A DNA stretch of 64,000 nt. Source: Kappaphycus alvarezii. Lineage: Eukaryota; Rhodophyta; Florideophyceae; Gigartinales; Solieriaceae. Within the stretch, counting starts at the first letter, position 1. Every line of letters starts with the position of its first letter. The stretch covers positions 1 to 64,000 of the forward strand of contig NADL03000190.1 of NCBI GenBank assembly GCA_002205965.3, written 5' to 3'. Made by a program: the position numbers and the translations under genes. Under the pieces are notes generated by a model, which made no database searches, was not told where the DNA came from, and worked only from the letters and a program-made list of their open reading frames with translations. Of the stretch, positions 21,570 to 30,731 are shown piece by piece.

Positions 21570-22045
21570 TGTTGGTACAATTACAGCTTACTGACAACGT
21601 ATGCGGGGACAGCTACTGTACTTTACTGTACTTTACTGTAGTACAATTACAGCTTACTGACAACGTATGCGGGACAGCTACTGTACTTTACTGTACTTTA
21701 CTGTTCAACCTGGATCTTCACCGTTACGTTTATGCACTGTATTGTGCTGTGAGCTTGAGCTGATCTTTTTTTTAGATCAGCTCAGAAATGTTTAGGATTA
21801 TTCTTTCACCGTCGTCTACATGGCTTCTGGAAACTTCCACAGGTCGTGCCGAAGCATCAAGCGACTCGCCCTGAAGTCTATTTAAGCCATGGTCTCAGCC
21901 CACTCTTGGTCGAAGTAATGTCTCTCACCACTTTCTCTTCTCTCAACTCTTCTCCTTGGTCGCTCACTTTCTCTCCCTCTCTCCTCTTGCTCTCTCTCTC
22001 TCTCCACTCGCTCTCTCTCCCCTTCTCTCTCTCTCTCTCGCTCGC
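21570..22045 (+). repeat. COP-C 5' LTR, 3' end deleted
   Basis: Matches 25980-26484 until the CT-rich region, then joins gag sequence. It starts with a 66-bp direct duplication (21575-21640 and 21641-21705). A hairpin follows with a 10-bp stem, GAGCTGATCT at 21757-21766 and AGATCAGCTC at 21774-21783, around a T-rich loop. The TATA box seen in the 3' LTR (TATATAAG, 26289-26296) is altered here to TATTTAAG. Confidence 0.9.
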
Positions 22046-22930
22046 CACCCGTATCCGCCAGCTCGCTGCCACTCTCAAGTCGATGTCCGTCCACATCGAA
22101 GACAGCGAAATGGCCATGGCGCTACTTAACGGCCTGCCAGATCGCTTTGATACTCTCATCTCGGCCCTTGACGCTGCTCATCTCGATGACGACAAATTTC
22201 CTTCGAGTTCGTTCAAAGCAGATGCCGCCAAGAGGAGCAGCGCCATGCCCAACGAGATCAGGACGCTTTGAGGGCTTCGGAATCCGCGGCTCTTCTTGGA
22301 AAGCAACGGCCCAAGTTCAAGCGAGACCCTACCGCTGAGATATGCATACACTGTGGAAAGCATCGTGACAGCAGTCGCTGCTTCAAAAAGTACCCACACC
22401 TTGCTCCTGTTGGTCACCCAGCTCGAGCCCACTTGAACAAGGGCCGAGATGGGGGAAAAGGTCTTGTAGCTTCCCAAGCTTCCCTTGAGAAAGAAGAAGA
22501 CAGAGACCTCGTCTGCTTGGTATCCATGCCTAACCATCGCGTCGCTGATTGCGACGCTGCAACTCCGGAGTATGAGAACGAGATCGTTGTAAGCAATGTC
22601 ACCACCGATCACTCGGTTGATGGAAATAATTGTCACATTGAAGCGAATCCCTTGAACCAAGCCAATGTGGCGCTACAAACTATTGGTAGCTCTGTATCCC
22701 TTGCTAATGAATGGGTTATCGATTCGGGCTGTACCTCCCATGTCACGCACGATCGCTCGGCCTTTGTTTCATACCAAGAGTCCTCGGCTAACTCAACTCT
22801 GGATCTGGGAGCAGATTCTACAGCCTCTATCGAGGGAACAGGTGACGTAGTGCTGACACTCCGTTATAAAAAGGATACCGTTCAATGCCTACTAAAGAAC
22901 GTACTTCACGTTCCTACCTTCGATACCAGC
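22046..22930 (+). pseudogene. COP-C gag remnant and protease
   Basis: Begins within gag at RIRQLAATLKSMSVHIEDSEMAMALLNGLP, a conserved copia capsid segment. A shift near 22268 leads to a frame with CIHCGKHRDSSRC, a zinc knuckle with unusual spacing, then WVIDSGCTSHVTHD, the protease active site, and LLKNVLHVPT. Gag would package RNA and protease would process the polyprotein. The N-terminal capsid part is deleted and the frame breaks again after 22920. Confidence 0.8.
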
Positions 22931-23790
22931 TGCTCTCGGTATCCGAAATGGCAAATCGCGGCATTAACTCCCAATTCAATCGCAACGCTGTTCTGCTTAC
23001 AGACAACACCGATGGATCTCTAGTGGCCACCGGCACTCTTGTCAAAGGCCTTTATATACTAGATACCTGTCAAAGTCCATCAAAGGCTAATGACTCGGAA
23101 GTTTCCTTGCTTACATCTCTGAAGACATGGCACGAGCGACTGGCTCACATCAATACCGCTGAGATCAAGTCGATGGTTAGTCATGGAGCTGTCACAGGTG
23201 TTAAGTACGTCAACTCTGGGACCCCTGACTCTTGTGTGGGATGCATTCTTGGAAAATCACACCGTGCACCAATCCCAAAGTCAAGAAAAGGGCGGTCTAC
23301 GAAACCCCTCCAACTGGTTCACTCAGATGTTTTAGGGCCTGTGGAGATTCCATCTCTCGGTGGAGCGCGGTACTTAGTGTCTTTCATTGATGACTATTCC
23401 AAATGGACAGTCGCCTATCCTATCACTCACAAATCTAAGGTTTTAGAGTGCTTCAAGAAGTACAAGGCCTTCGCAGAAAAACACACCAGCCAGTCTCTAG
23501 AAGCTCTTCACGTCCTTGAGTTCCATGACTCCAGAAACCCGTTCGGAATGATCAGCTTCTGGTAAAGGCTTTACGGTCGGACAACGGAGGCGAATATCTA
23601 TCTACAGCATTCAAGAACTTCCTGGAGGCACAAGGTATTCAACATCAGCTTACAGTGGCTCATACTCCTCAGCAAAATGAACAGCTGAAAGAATGAACCG
23701 AACCCTTCTCAATCTGGTCCGATCAATGCTGCATCAAAGTCCCTTCCAAAGCACTTCTGGGCTGAAGCGCTTTCTACCGCCGTGTATATA
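22885..23790 (+). pseudogene. COP-C integrase
   Basis: Pre-integrase zinc domain with WHERLAHINTAEIKSMV and CVGCILGKSHR (HHCC), then the core with LVHSDVLGPVEI (first D) and SFIDDYSKWT. A 62-bp insertion at 23494-23555 then brings a stop at about 23563. Downstream, RSDNGGEY (second D) is readable in another frame, and the expected E-bearing segment near PQQNEQLKE is damaged. The gene is inactive. Confidence 0.8.
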
Positions 23791-24470
23791 CTAAATCGGG
23801 TTACATCCAGTTCCCTGCCCGACAATACTACTCCTTATGAACTTTGGAATGGAACACCACCAGATATCTCCCATCTTCGAGTGTTCGGTGCGCAATGTTG
23901 GTACGTTATCCCTAAGAAGGATCTCAAGAAGTTGGATCCCAGGTCTCGTGAGGCACTAATGATGGGGTACTCAACCCAAAGTAAGGGATACAAGCTGTGG
24001 GACATTGCGGCTGAGAAAATGGTTGTTTCCAGGGACGTCACATTTGACGAATCTTCGAATTCTCCGCAAGATCAACACTGTTCAAGCTTTCTCGACGACC
24101 AAATGGAAGGGAACACGAATCCCATCGGCAGCAATCGCACTTCCAAGGATCTGCTGATTGACTCTCCTTCTGGTAGCATCGCATCTCCTTCTGGTAGCGA
24201 ACAAGATGAGGGATCACTTGCCGTTAATGAAGATGCGAACCCAGTCCAATCCAGCCCGGATACTCCTAGTATTGCTCCTCGTCGTTCATCCCGGATTGCG
24301 AAGAAGCCTGGCAGATGGTGGCTCTCCGGGTCGTCTGAAGATGTATCGCTCATTGCGGAAACCGCTCTTGTCTCTATTGGAATTCCAGCATCATACGAGG
24401 AAGCTACTTCTTCAGAGAACGTCGACTTTTGGATGCCTGGAATCAAAAAGGAAGAAGACTCCATACGAGA
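23782..24470 (+). pseudogene. COP-C integrase C-terminus and RT linker
   Basis: Reads YILNRVTSSSLPDNTTPYELWNG and LRVFGAQCWYVIPKK, typical of the copia integrase end, then REALMMGYSTQSKGYKLWD. An acidic, serine-rich linker and the RRSSRIAKKPGRWW segment before RT follow. The frame (253 codons) ends at 24543 after a shift into the RT frame that opens at 24429. Confidence 0.8.
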
Positions 24471-25232
24471 AAATGGCACGTTCGAGCTTGTCCCGCGAAA
24501 GCCAGGGATGCACGTCATCCTTGCCGGTACGTCTTCCGTGTGAAACCAGACGTTGGTCCCAAAGTCCGCATAGTCGCCAAAGGATTTCGACAAGTTCCAG
24601 GTCTCGAGTATAATGAAACCTATGCTCCTGTAGTTTCTCTCTCTGCCCTACGATTGTTTCTCTGCATCACAAACTTCTTTGACCTTGAATGCGACCAGAT
24701 GGATGTTGTGACCGCTTTTCTTAATGGGGAGTTGGAAGAGGAAATATTCATGGAAGTTCCATCCGGATTTCACGACCCAGCCAGGCCGAATCTCGTATGC
24801 CGCCTTCAAAAGGCCCTGTATGGGCTTAAACAGGCTCCACGTCAGTGGTATGCCAAGATTCATGAGCTATTAACCGCAGAGCTTCACTATATGAGTAATC
24901 CTCATGAGCCCTGCCTTTATGTCTCTCGACAGGGCTCTTCGATCTCCATAATTATTCTGTACGTGGATGACCTTCTTATTGCTGGAAACGATCGAGTAAC
25001 TCTGGAAAACATCAAGACTGAGTTGAAGAGTCGATTCAAGATGAAGGATCTGGGGCCTGTCAAAGAGTTTCTTGGAATCCAAGTTACTCGCAACCGATCA
25101 CAAGGACGTTACATCTCTCTCAGAAATCTTACACTGAGAAAATACTTGAAAGATTCAACATGGCCACTGCGAAGCCTGTTGATACCCCTATGGTTCTTTC
25201 AAACGGGTCTCGGACAACAACTCAGAAGCTGA
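24429..25232 (+). pseudogene. COP-C reverse transcriptase
   Basis: A frame of 267 codons with [44 protein letters not shown] (motif A D), ALYGLKQAPRQWY and ILYVDDLLIAGND (motif C), then FKMKDLGPVKEFLGIQV. This is a well preserved copia RT core that would copy the element RNA inside particles. The frame is lost at about 25190, before the thumb region. Confidence 0.88.
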
Positions 25233-25275
25233 TCTTTCCCCATCGATACCGTATCGCTCCGCAATCGGAAGTCTC

Positions 25276-25909
25276 ATGTATTTAATGGTATGTACTCGCC
25301 CGGACATTGGTTTTGCTGTCGGTAAACTTTCACAACACTGCGAGAAGCCTCTGGAAAGCCATTGGAAAGCCGTAAAGCGAGTTTATCGTTATCTCAAGGG
25401 AACTAGCGACCTCGGAATCTGTTACAGTCCCTCTTCTGCTCCAACTATAATCGGTTACAGCGATTCTGATTGGGCCGGCTGTGTGCACAACTCGCAAGTC
25501 GACGGAAAGCTATGTTTTCATGATGTCAGGGGTCCTATTTCGTGGCGCTCGAAGAAGCAAGGATGTGTTGCGCTGTCTTCATGTGAAGCAGAGTACATTT
25601 CCATTTGCACTGCGTCCAAGGAGGCAATATGGTGTCTAACGTCTTGTCTGAAATACTGGGCTCAAATCATCCAACTCCGATTTCAATCTTGGTTGATAAC
25701 TCAGGATCTATCAGCTCTGCCAAAAACCAGTCCATTAACGAGCGCAACAAACATATTGATATTCGATACCACTTTGTTCGTGAAGCCGTGGCAGCAAATC
25801 AGGTCCATTTGTCAATTGCCGAACCGAAGACCAAATCTCTGACATTCTGACAAAACCTTTGCTTCGAGTGAAATTTGAAAGATTTCGGAATGATTTGGGC
25901 ATTTTTTTC
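25276..25909 (+). pseudogene. COP-C RNase H
   Basis: Starts MYLMVCTRPDIGFAVGKLSQHCEKP. RNase H follows with YSDSDWAGC, LSSCEAEYIS and, in the frame 25605-25850, VDNSGSISSAKN, then NKHIDIRYHFVREA. The SDILTKPLLR end is in a third frame. Two frameshifts lie at about 25620 and 25850. Confidence 0.82.
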
Positions 25910-25966
25910 ACATCAAAGTAATGTTTGATTGTTTTAGGTCGAGGGGCGTTATCATGGTCAATTCTA

Positions 25967-25979
25967 GTTTGAGGGGGCG
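25967..25979 (+). other. COP-C polypurine tract
   Basis: GAGGGGGCG immediately before the 3' LTR start TGTTGG. It would prime plus-strand DNA. Confidence 0.65.
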
Positions 25980-26484
25980 TGTTGGTACAATTACAGCTTA
26001 CTGACAACGTATGCGGGGACAGCTACTGTACTTTACTGTACTTTACTGTAGTACAATTACAGCTTACTGACAACGTATGCGGGGACAGCTACTGTACTTT
26101 ACTGTACTTTACTGTTCAACCTAGATCTTGACCGTTACGTTTATGCACTGTACTGTGCTGTGAGCTTGAGCTGATCTTTTTTTAGATCAGCTCAGATAGG
26201 TTTAGGGTTATTCTTTCACCGTCGTCTACATGGCTTCTGGAAACTTCCACAGGTCGTGCCGAAGCATCAAGCGACTCGCCCTGAAGTCTATATAAGCCAT
26301 GGTCTCAGCCCACTCTTGGTCGAAGTAAAGTCTCTCACCACTTTCTCTTCTCTCAACTCTTCTCCTTGGTCGCTCACTTTCTCTCCCTCTCTCCTCTTGC
26401 TCTCTCTCTCTCTCCACTCGCTCTCTCTCCCTCTTCTCTCTCTCTCTCGTCTGCTCGCGCTCTCTCCCTTCTCCTTGTCCATCA
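25980..26484 (+). repeat. COP-C 3' LTR
   Basis: A full 505-bp LTR, TGTTGG to CCATCA, followed by taaat. It includes the 66-bp duplication near its start, a hairpin at 26168-26193, a TATA box TATATAAG at 26289-26296 and a long CT-rich tract at 26335-26470, probably in or after the RNA start region. Confidence 0.92.
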
Positions 26485-27053
26485 TAAATAGCCTTGAGGA
26501 GTTTGCAAACATGGTTTGGTTTGGAAGGGTCGACGCATCCTTCCGGTTGTTCCATGTAAATATCCTCCTCTAATTCTCCATTTAGAAACGTGGTAACCAC
26601 GTCCATTCGGTGGAGCTCTAAATCAAAATGGGCAACAATAGCTAGTAGCAATCGAATTGTCGTGAATTTGATTACCGGGGCGAAAGTCTCTGAGTAATCA
26701 ACTCCTTCAATCTGCTGGAAACCTCTTGCGACTAGGCGACCCTTTCCTTGCTGAATAAGGTGGCCCTGATCATCTGGAATATCTTTAACGGTGAAAACCC
26801 AGCGCGATGAGAGGATGTTAGAGGCTTGTGAGCGCGGAACTAGCGTCCAAGTCTGGTTTTTGCGTTGGGATTTTAACTCTTTGTCAACTGCTTTCTGCCA
26901 GAAATCTGGTTGCGTCCCACTCATCGCTTCCTTGAACGAGTCTGGTACCGGAACATCCTCATTAGACGTGCTGAGTAAATTAGTTCCTAAGAGGCCCTTC
27001 CACCATTGTCTTGTGGGCGACGTGATCGACCTGATCTGCGAAGTGTACATTGC
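26485..27053 (-). pseudogene. COP-B RT N-terminal part
   Basis: Minus-strand frame with PTRQWWKGLLG, SFKEAMSGTQPDFWQKAVDKEL and RWVFTVKDIPDDQGHL, then KGRLVARGFQQIEGVDYSETFAPV and HRMDVVTTFLNGELEEDIYME (motif A D). It ends KLLKAIYD exactly where COP-C is inserted. The apparent arginine- and glutamate-rich extension below 26485 is COP-C LTR sequence. The upstream junction at 27053 is the TRIM insertion. Confidence 0.88.
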
Positions 27054-27137
27054 TGTTGAAATGGACTGTGTATTCACTCAGTGCACCACTTGACATGCCA
27101 GCGCATGTGGCTTAGTGGTCGTTGTGCTTTTCCTACA
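27054..27137 (+). repeat. TRIM1 left terminal repeat
   Basis: 84 bp, TG to CA. It contains an exact match to the pol III A-box pattern, TGGCTTAGTGG, at 27108-27118. Confidence 0.92.
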
Positions 27138-27161
27138 TGGTCGCATCGCGGGTTCGAGCCC
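27108..27161 (+). promoter_or_regulatory. tRNA-gene-like A and B boxes in TRIM1
   Basis: TGGCTTAGTGG (27108-27118) fits the tRNA A box and GGTTCGAGCCC (27151-27161) fits the B box. The spacing of about 32 bases between them is tRNA-like. A T-arm (GCGGG, loop, CCCGC) can fold around the B box, but the acceptor stem and anticodon arm do not pair well, so this is not a working tRNA gene. It may be an internal RNA polymerase III promoter that straddles the LTR end and the PBS. Confidence 0.55.
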
Positions 27162-27292
27162 CGCAAGTGGCTGCATTGGTGAAAATTTAATTTGTGTGTT
27201 TTCGGCATTGCTTACTGTCCTATAGTGATAGGAATGAGGTGTAAGATGTCTGAGTCCTTACAGCACTCTGTGGTCCCCTGAGTGAGGGGGAG

Positions 27293-27376
27293 TGTTGAAA
27301 TGGACTGTGTATTCACTCAGTGCACCACTTGACATGCCAGCGCATGTGGCTTAGTGGTCGATGTGCTTTTCCTACA
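27293..27376 (+). repeat. TRIM1 right terminal repeat
   Basis: Same 84 bp as the left repeat except for one T-to-A change just after the A box. The A box recurs at 27347-27357 but no B box follows. Confidence 0.92.
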
Positions 27377-28730
27377 ATTGCTAGGTCCATCTACGTCTGC
27401 ACCAATTGTATGCTCTGGTTACAAGCTCGCATCCGGGGGCTCTGGGTTCATATTTGGATTTAGAACGGGCTCATTTTGACCTCCCAATGACTCAGAGTTG
27501 CCATTTTCACCGATATTTGCCATTAAAGTATCGGGGTCAGTTTCGTCAGCAACGCTCACATCCTCTGGCTCAAAATTTTCGTCTTTTTGATGCGATATAT
27601 TGTCGTCAACCGAACAAGGCCCTCGCCTGGACTCATCAAACTGCACATTTCGTGAAATAACTACGCGATTCAGTTCGTCATCCATACCTTATAGGCCTTC
27701 GTTCCGGCTGGGTATCCAAGAAACGTTCCTTTCACTGCACGTTCATCAAGTTTCTGCACCTCATGGGCATGCCAGTTTGTACCAGCATTGGCAGCCAAAT
27801 ACCCTCAAGTGAGACACATCTGGTTTATCCTTCATCCACAAGTGATGAGGCGTAATGGAACTTCCCAAGGCTCTGTTGTTACACGATTCCGCACATACAC
27901 GGCATTGTCTAGGGCTTCAGCCCAAAATGACTTTGGAACCTGCATGTGGGACAGCATAGACCGAACCAGATCTATCAATGTACGGTTGAACCGTTCTGCG
28001 ACGCCATTTTGTTCAGGCGTGTAAGCGGCGGTCGTTTGATGAACCGTTCCTTGTGAGATAAGAAGGATTGGAACTGCGAGGAAAGATACTCCCCTCCACG
28101 ATCTGAACGAAACACTTTCACTCGCTGACCGGTATGCGTAAGGGCATAATTGGCAAACTTCTTATAGAACTCGAAAGTTTCATCTTTACTTTTCATCGGA
28201 TAGACAACGCTCCAGTTGGAGTAATCATCGATGAACGTGACAAAGTATCTCGCACCACCTAATGACTGTGTTTGGAGTGGGCCACAGACGTCCGAATGGA
28301 CTAAGTCTAGCAGCTGCTTTGCCCTACCTCCTGAGCGATGTTTGGGAATTACAGCACGAGTTGCTTTTCCTACCACACAAGCATCGCATTTCACGGAATC
28401 ACAGTCAGAAGATGAGCCAGTATCTTTGGTATCATTTGAAGAAGAAAGATGAAGTCCACTTACCACGTTCTTGCGAGACATAGACAAGATTCCTTGAGTA
28501 TGAACGTGAGCAAGTCTTTCGTGCCACGTCTTCAAGGAGGCTTTGTGAGCCGAATGAGTCATATCACACGTATCAAGCACGTAGAGCTCTCCTTTACTTG
28601 TCGCGGTTGCCACAGTACAGTCATTTTTCTTTACAGTACACTTGTCACGAACAAACTGAACATCAAGTCCATTGTCGACCATCTGGCGTACTGAAATTAG
28701 AGAAAAGGCAAAACTGGGAACGTGTAGCAC
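27377..28730 (-). pseudogene. COP-B integrase and linker
   Basis: From upstream down the minus strand: KTWHERLAHVHTQGILSM and CDACVVGKATR (zinc domain), LVHSDVCGPLQTQSLGGARYFVTFIDDYSNW (first D), RSDRGGEYLSSQFQ (second D). A frame change follows, then the QNGVAERFNRT-type segment (catalytic E) at about 27980-28010. Frame 27685-27419 continues with NRVVISRNVQFDESRRGPC and an acidic linker up to the TRIM1 insertion. It would integrate the cDNA; the breaks make it inactive. Confidence 0.82.
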
Positions 28731-29809
28731 ATTGCTGAGCTTACAAGATTTTTCAATGCCGTTCACTGATAGCATCAAATGAATGCTCCGACTCCAGCCA
28801 CAATCGCACAAGCCTTGGTTCCCATCTCAACGCGGCTGTTCGAGACCTCACGGTAGTCTGTAAAGAGGCTTTTGTCAAACGTCATGTGCGCGGAGCACCC
28901 GGAATCTATAAGCCATGTGTTAGAGGTTATTTTAACGTTAGACTTATCCGCTTTGTTCACCAGACAAATATACTCCACCTCATTCACTTCCGAGCCATCC
29001 TTTTCTTGAGCGATCATTGCCGTTGGCTTCTGTAATTGCCTCCGCTGAAATCGTTCGGGTGGAGAAGGTCGCTTTCCATTAACATCCTTTCCCCAGCAAC
29101 GGGAGGCGGTGTGTCCGGTGTGACCACAATTAGTGCACGTCAAGGAAGACTGGCGCCTTCCTTCAAAAACATTGCCAATAAGGGCGGCACTTGAAGTCAT
29201 CTGTCGCCTGGACGACTTCATTGAAGCTCGTTGTTCCTCTTGAAGTAGACGACTTTTGACATACTCCACTCCAAAGGAGTTGTCTTCAGATCCAAGAGCG
29301 TCCAGAGCAACAATGAGGCTGTGAAAACGCGGTGGAAGGCCGTTAAGCACTGCCATAGCCATCTCTTTGTCATCGATAACGACCCCCATGGACTTCAAAC
29401 GAGCCGCCAGGTGTCTCACACGTCCAATATACGGAAGCACCTTCTCATTTTCTAGCATACTGACAGTGTAAAACTCTCTACGAGCAGCCAACTTGTTCAG
29501 CAGCGTATGTCGCTCAAACACCTCTAGAATAGCATCCCACATACCTTGGCAGTAACAGCATCTCTTACATGGTCCAAATGGTCATCAGAAAGAGACAGCC
29601 CTATGATTGCTCTGGCTTTTCGATCTCCCTGCTTCCATGTCCTGTACGTGAAGAATTTTCATCAGCAGGGACGGTATCATCTGTTATGTACTGTTCTACA
29701 TCGCAGTGCCAAAGAGTAGCTGTATTTTCTGCTTCCACACATAAAAATTCGTATCCGTCAGCTTCTCTATCTTCATTGACCCTCCTCCTTGATCTTCTCC
29801 GCTACTCAT
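28731..29809 (-). pseudogene. COP-B gag and protease
   Basis: The gag start is the ATG at 29809 (complement): SSGEDQGGGSMKIEKLTDTN follows, the same start as in COP-E. After a break near 29696 the frame 29542-28775 carries FERHTLLNKLAARREFYTV, KEMAMAVLNGLPPRF, the zinc knuckle CTNCGHTGHTASRC and the protease site WLIDSGCSAHMTFD. It ends where the next frame takes up LHVPSFAFSLISVRQMV. The protein would form the particle and process it. Confidence 0.82.
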
Positions 29810-29971
29810 TGCAAATAGATTAGAGGTGCTTGTGTTCTGTTCGAAGATCCCAACCGGGGACCGATAGTCCCTTGCAATGGCAAGCCCACCTCTATAAGAA
29901 CACAGCACACGAAACTCTAAGCTAAATGCAAAGGCCGAGCACTCGCTTTTAACCAAAGTATAGGATCCCTT

Positions 29972-30487
29972 TTACTGCTGAGACAAAACTACTTTCAAGT
30001 GATCTTTCCCGTTCTCGTGGCGTTTCAGAACTTCGTGGGAGTCGAACACTCTATCACAAACAGTACACCTAGGGGTCTCCTTTTGTTGGCTACTCTAGTA
30101 TTATGACCCTTAGAATGTACGTGATCGTAGAATGTCTTAGCACTATTGCAGCTAATCTGGCAGGTCTTGCAGTACCTCTTGTGCCTCGGCGGAACTCGCT
30201 TCTTCGCCTTCAGCTCCCTCTTCGCGACTCGATCGGCAAGCGCTTTGGCTTTCTTGGCCGAGAGTCGTTGAATTTTTCTAATCGGCTTCTGTGGAGGTAC
30301 TGACCTGCGGGGGATCCTATATCCTTCCTGGCGGCAGAAGGGCGAGCGTCGGCGGCGGTGGTGTTGTCGGTTCAATAACCTCGATCCTCTCCACACTTGA
30401 CCTCCTCCCTGACGGTAAACCTCTGACCGATGGAGCCCTGGGCACTCGCGGCACCAGGGCTAATTCCGAGTCTAGCACAACCCCGCA
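29972..30487 (-). pseudogene. COP-B leader ORF with paired C2H2 zinc fingers
   Basis: Located between the 5' LTR and gag. The first part (30487-30317) reads LDSELALVPRVPRAPSV. The second (30396-30025) has YRIPRRSV, a K/R-rich AKKAKALADRVAKRELKAKKR stretch and a first finger, CKTCQISCNSAKTFYDHVHSKGH (CX2CX12HX5H). A frameshift near 30090 leads to the second finger, which reads to a TAA at 29972-29974. This is the same protein as in COP-E at 38047-38564, with mostly conservative differences. This spacing is that of the U1/JAZ class, often RNA-binding. There is no Met in the finger-bearing exon; see the exon entry at 30618. Confidence 0.72.
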
Positions 30488-30617
30488 GAAGCAGGCACAG
30501 ATAGTGGAAGTGATCGTCAGTAACAGCTTTATGGAATTACAAGTCTTTAGACCAACCAAAAGGTGCAAAGAGAATCACTTCGATGTGCAAAGAAATGGAA
30601 TTATTCAAATAACTTAC

Positions 30618-30633
30618 CAGAAACGTGAGACAT
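30618..30633 (-). other. Candidate short first exon of the COP-B zinc-finger ORF
   Basis: On the minus strand an ATG at 30633 begins a 16-base open segment followed by GTAAGT (30617-30612), a consensus 5' splice site. COP-E has the same arrangement at 37899-37914. A further GTAAGT lies upstream at 30689-30684. The acceptor TTTTGCAG seen in COP-E is mutated to TCTGCGG here. The reading phase across this intron does not fit simply, so the model is tentative. Confidence 0.4.
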
Positions 30634-30716
30634 ATTCAACAGGCTGAGACAAACAAAGCGAAACAGGACAACGACACAGGGCGACTTACGGGAATCAAAG
30701 AGAGAGATAGCGTTGA

Positions 30717-30731
30717 ACTGGGCCCATAACC
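30717..30731 (-). other. COP-B primer-binding site for a half initiator-Met tRNA
   Basis: Directly after the 5' LTR the minus strand reads GGTTATGGGCCCAGT. This is complementary to the anticodon stem and loop of eukaryotic initiator-Met tRNA (CTGGGCCCATAACC), not to its 3' end. The same site follows the LTRs of COP-E and COP-F. Drosophila copia uses this kind of half-tRNA primer. Confidence 0.8.

Larger units (their letters stand above)
21570..26484 (+). mobile_element. COP-C, copia element inserted in COP-B
   Basis: A plus-strand element flanked by the target duplication taaat (21565-21569 and 26485-26489). LTRs begin TGTTGGTACAATT; the 3' LTR ends TTGTCCATCA. The 5' LTR runs directly into the middle of gag near 22045, so a deletion has removed the LTR end, the primer-binding site and the gag N-terminus. 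Such an element cannot start reverse transcription by itself. A solo LTR of the same family lies at 40764-41228. Confidence 0.92.
27054..27376 (+). mobile_element. TRIM1, 323-bp terminal-repeat retrotransposon in miniature
   Basis: Two 84-bp direct terminal repeats (27054-27137 and 27293-27376), each TGTTGAAATGG to TCCTACA, differ by one base. The target duplication attgc lies at 27049-27053 and 27377-27381. The 155-bp middle starts TGGTCGCATC, a plausible primer-binding site, and ends GAGTGAGGGGGAG, a polypurine tract. It encodes nothing. By structure this is a TRIM, mobilised in trans by an unidentified LTR element. Strand is taken from the PBS and PPT positions. It interrupts COP-B between the RT and integrase regions. 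Confidence 0.92.

Noticed and set aside
21846-22271. A serine/leucine-rich protein of 141 residues
   Set aside because: It translates the CT-rich LTR tract (repeated LSLS) fused to a gag piece by the COP-C deletion; the opposite strand gives an equally artificial RE-repeat frame.
26226-27077. One 283-residue RT protein with an arginine-glutamate tail
   Set aside because: The tail is COP-C LTR read in frame after the insertion at 26484/26485; only the part above 26485 is COP-B RT.
27101-27175. A tRNA gene
   Set aside because: A and B boxes and a T-arm are present, but the acceptor strands (GCATGTG and AAGTGGC) pair at only a few positions and no anticodon arm forms. The segment also straddles the border of an 84-bp terminal repeat, so a tRNA-like promoter in a TRIM explains it better.
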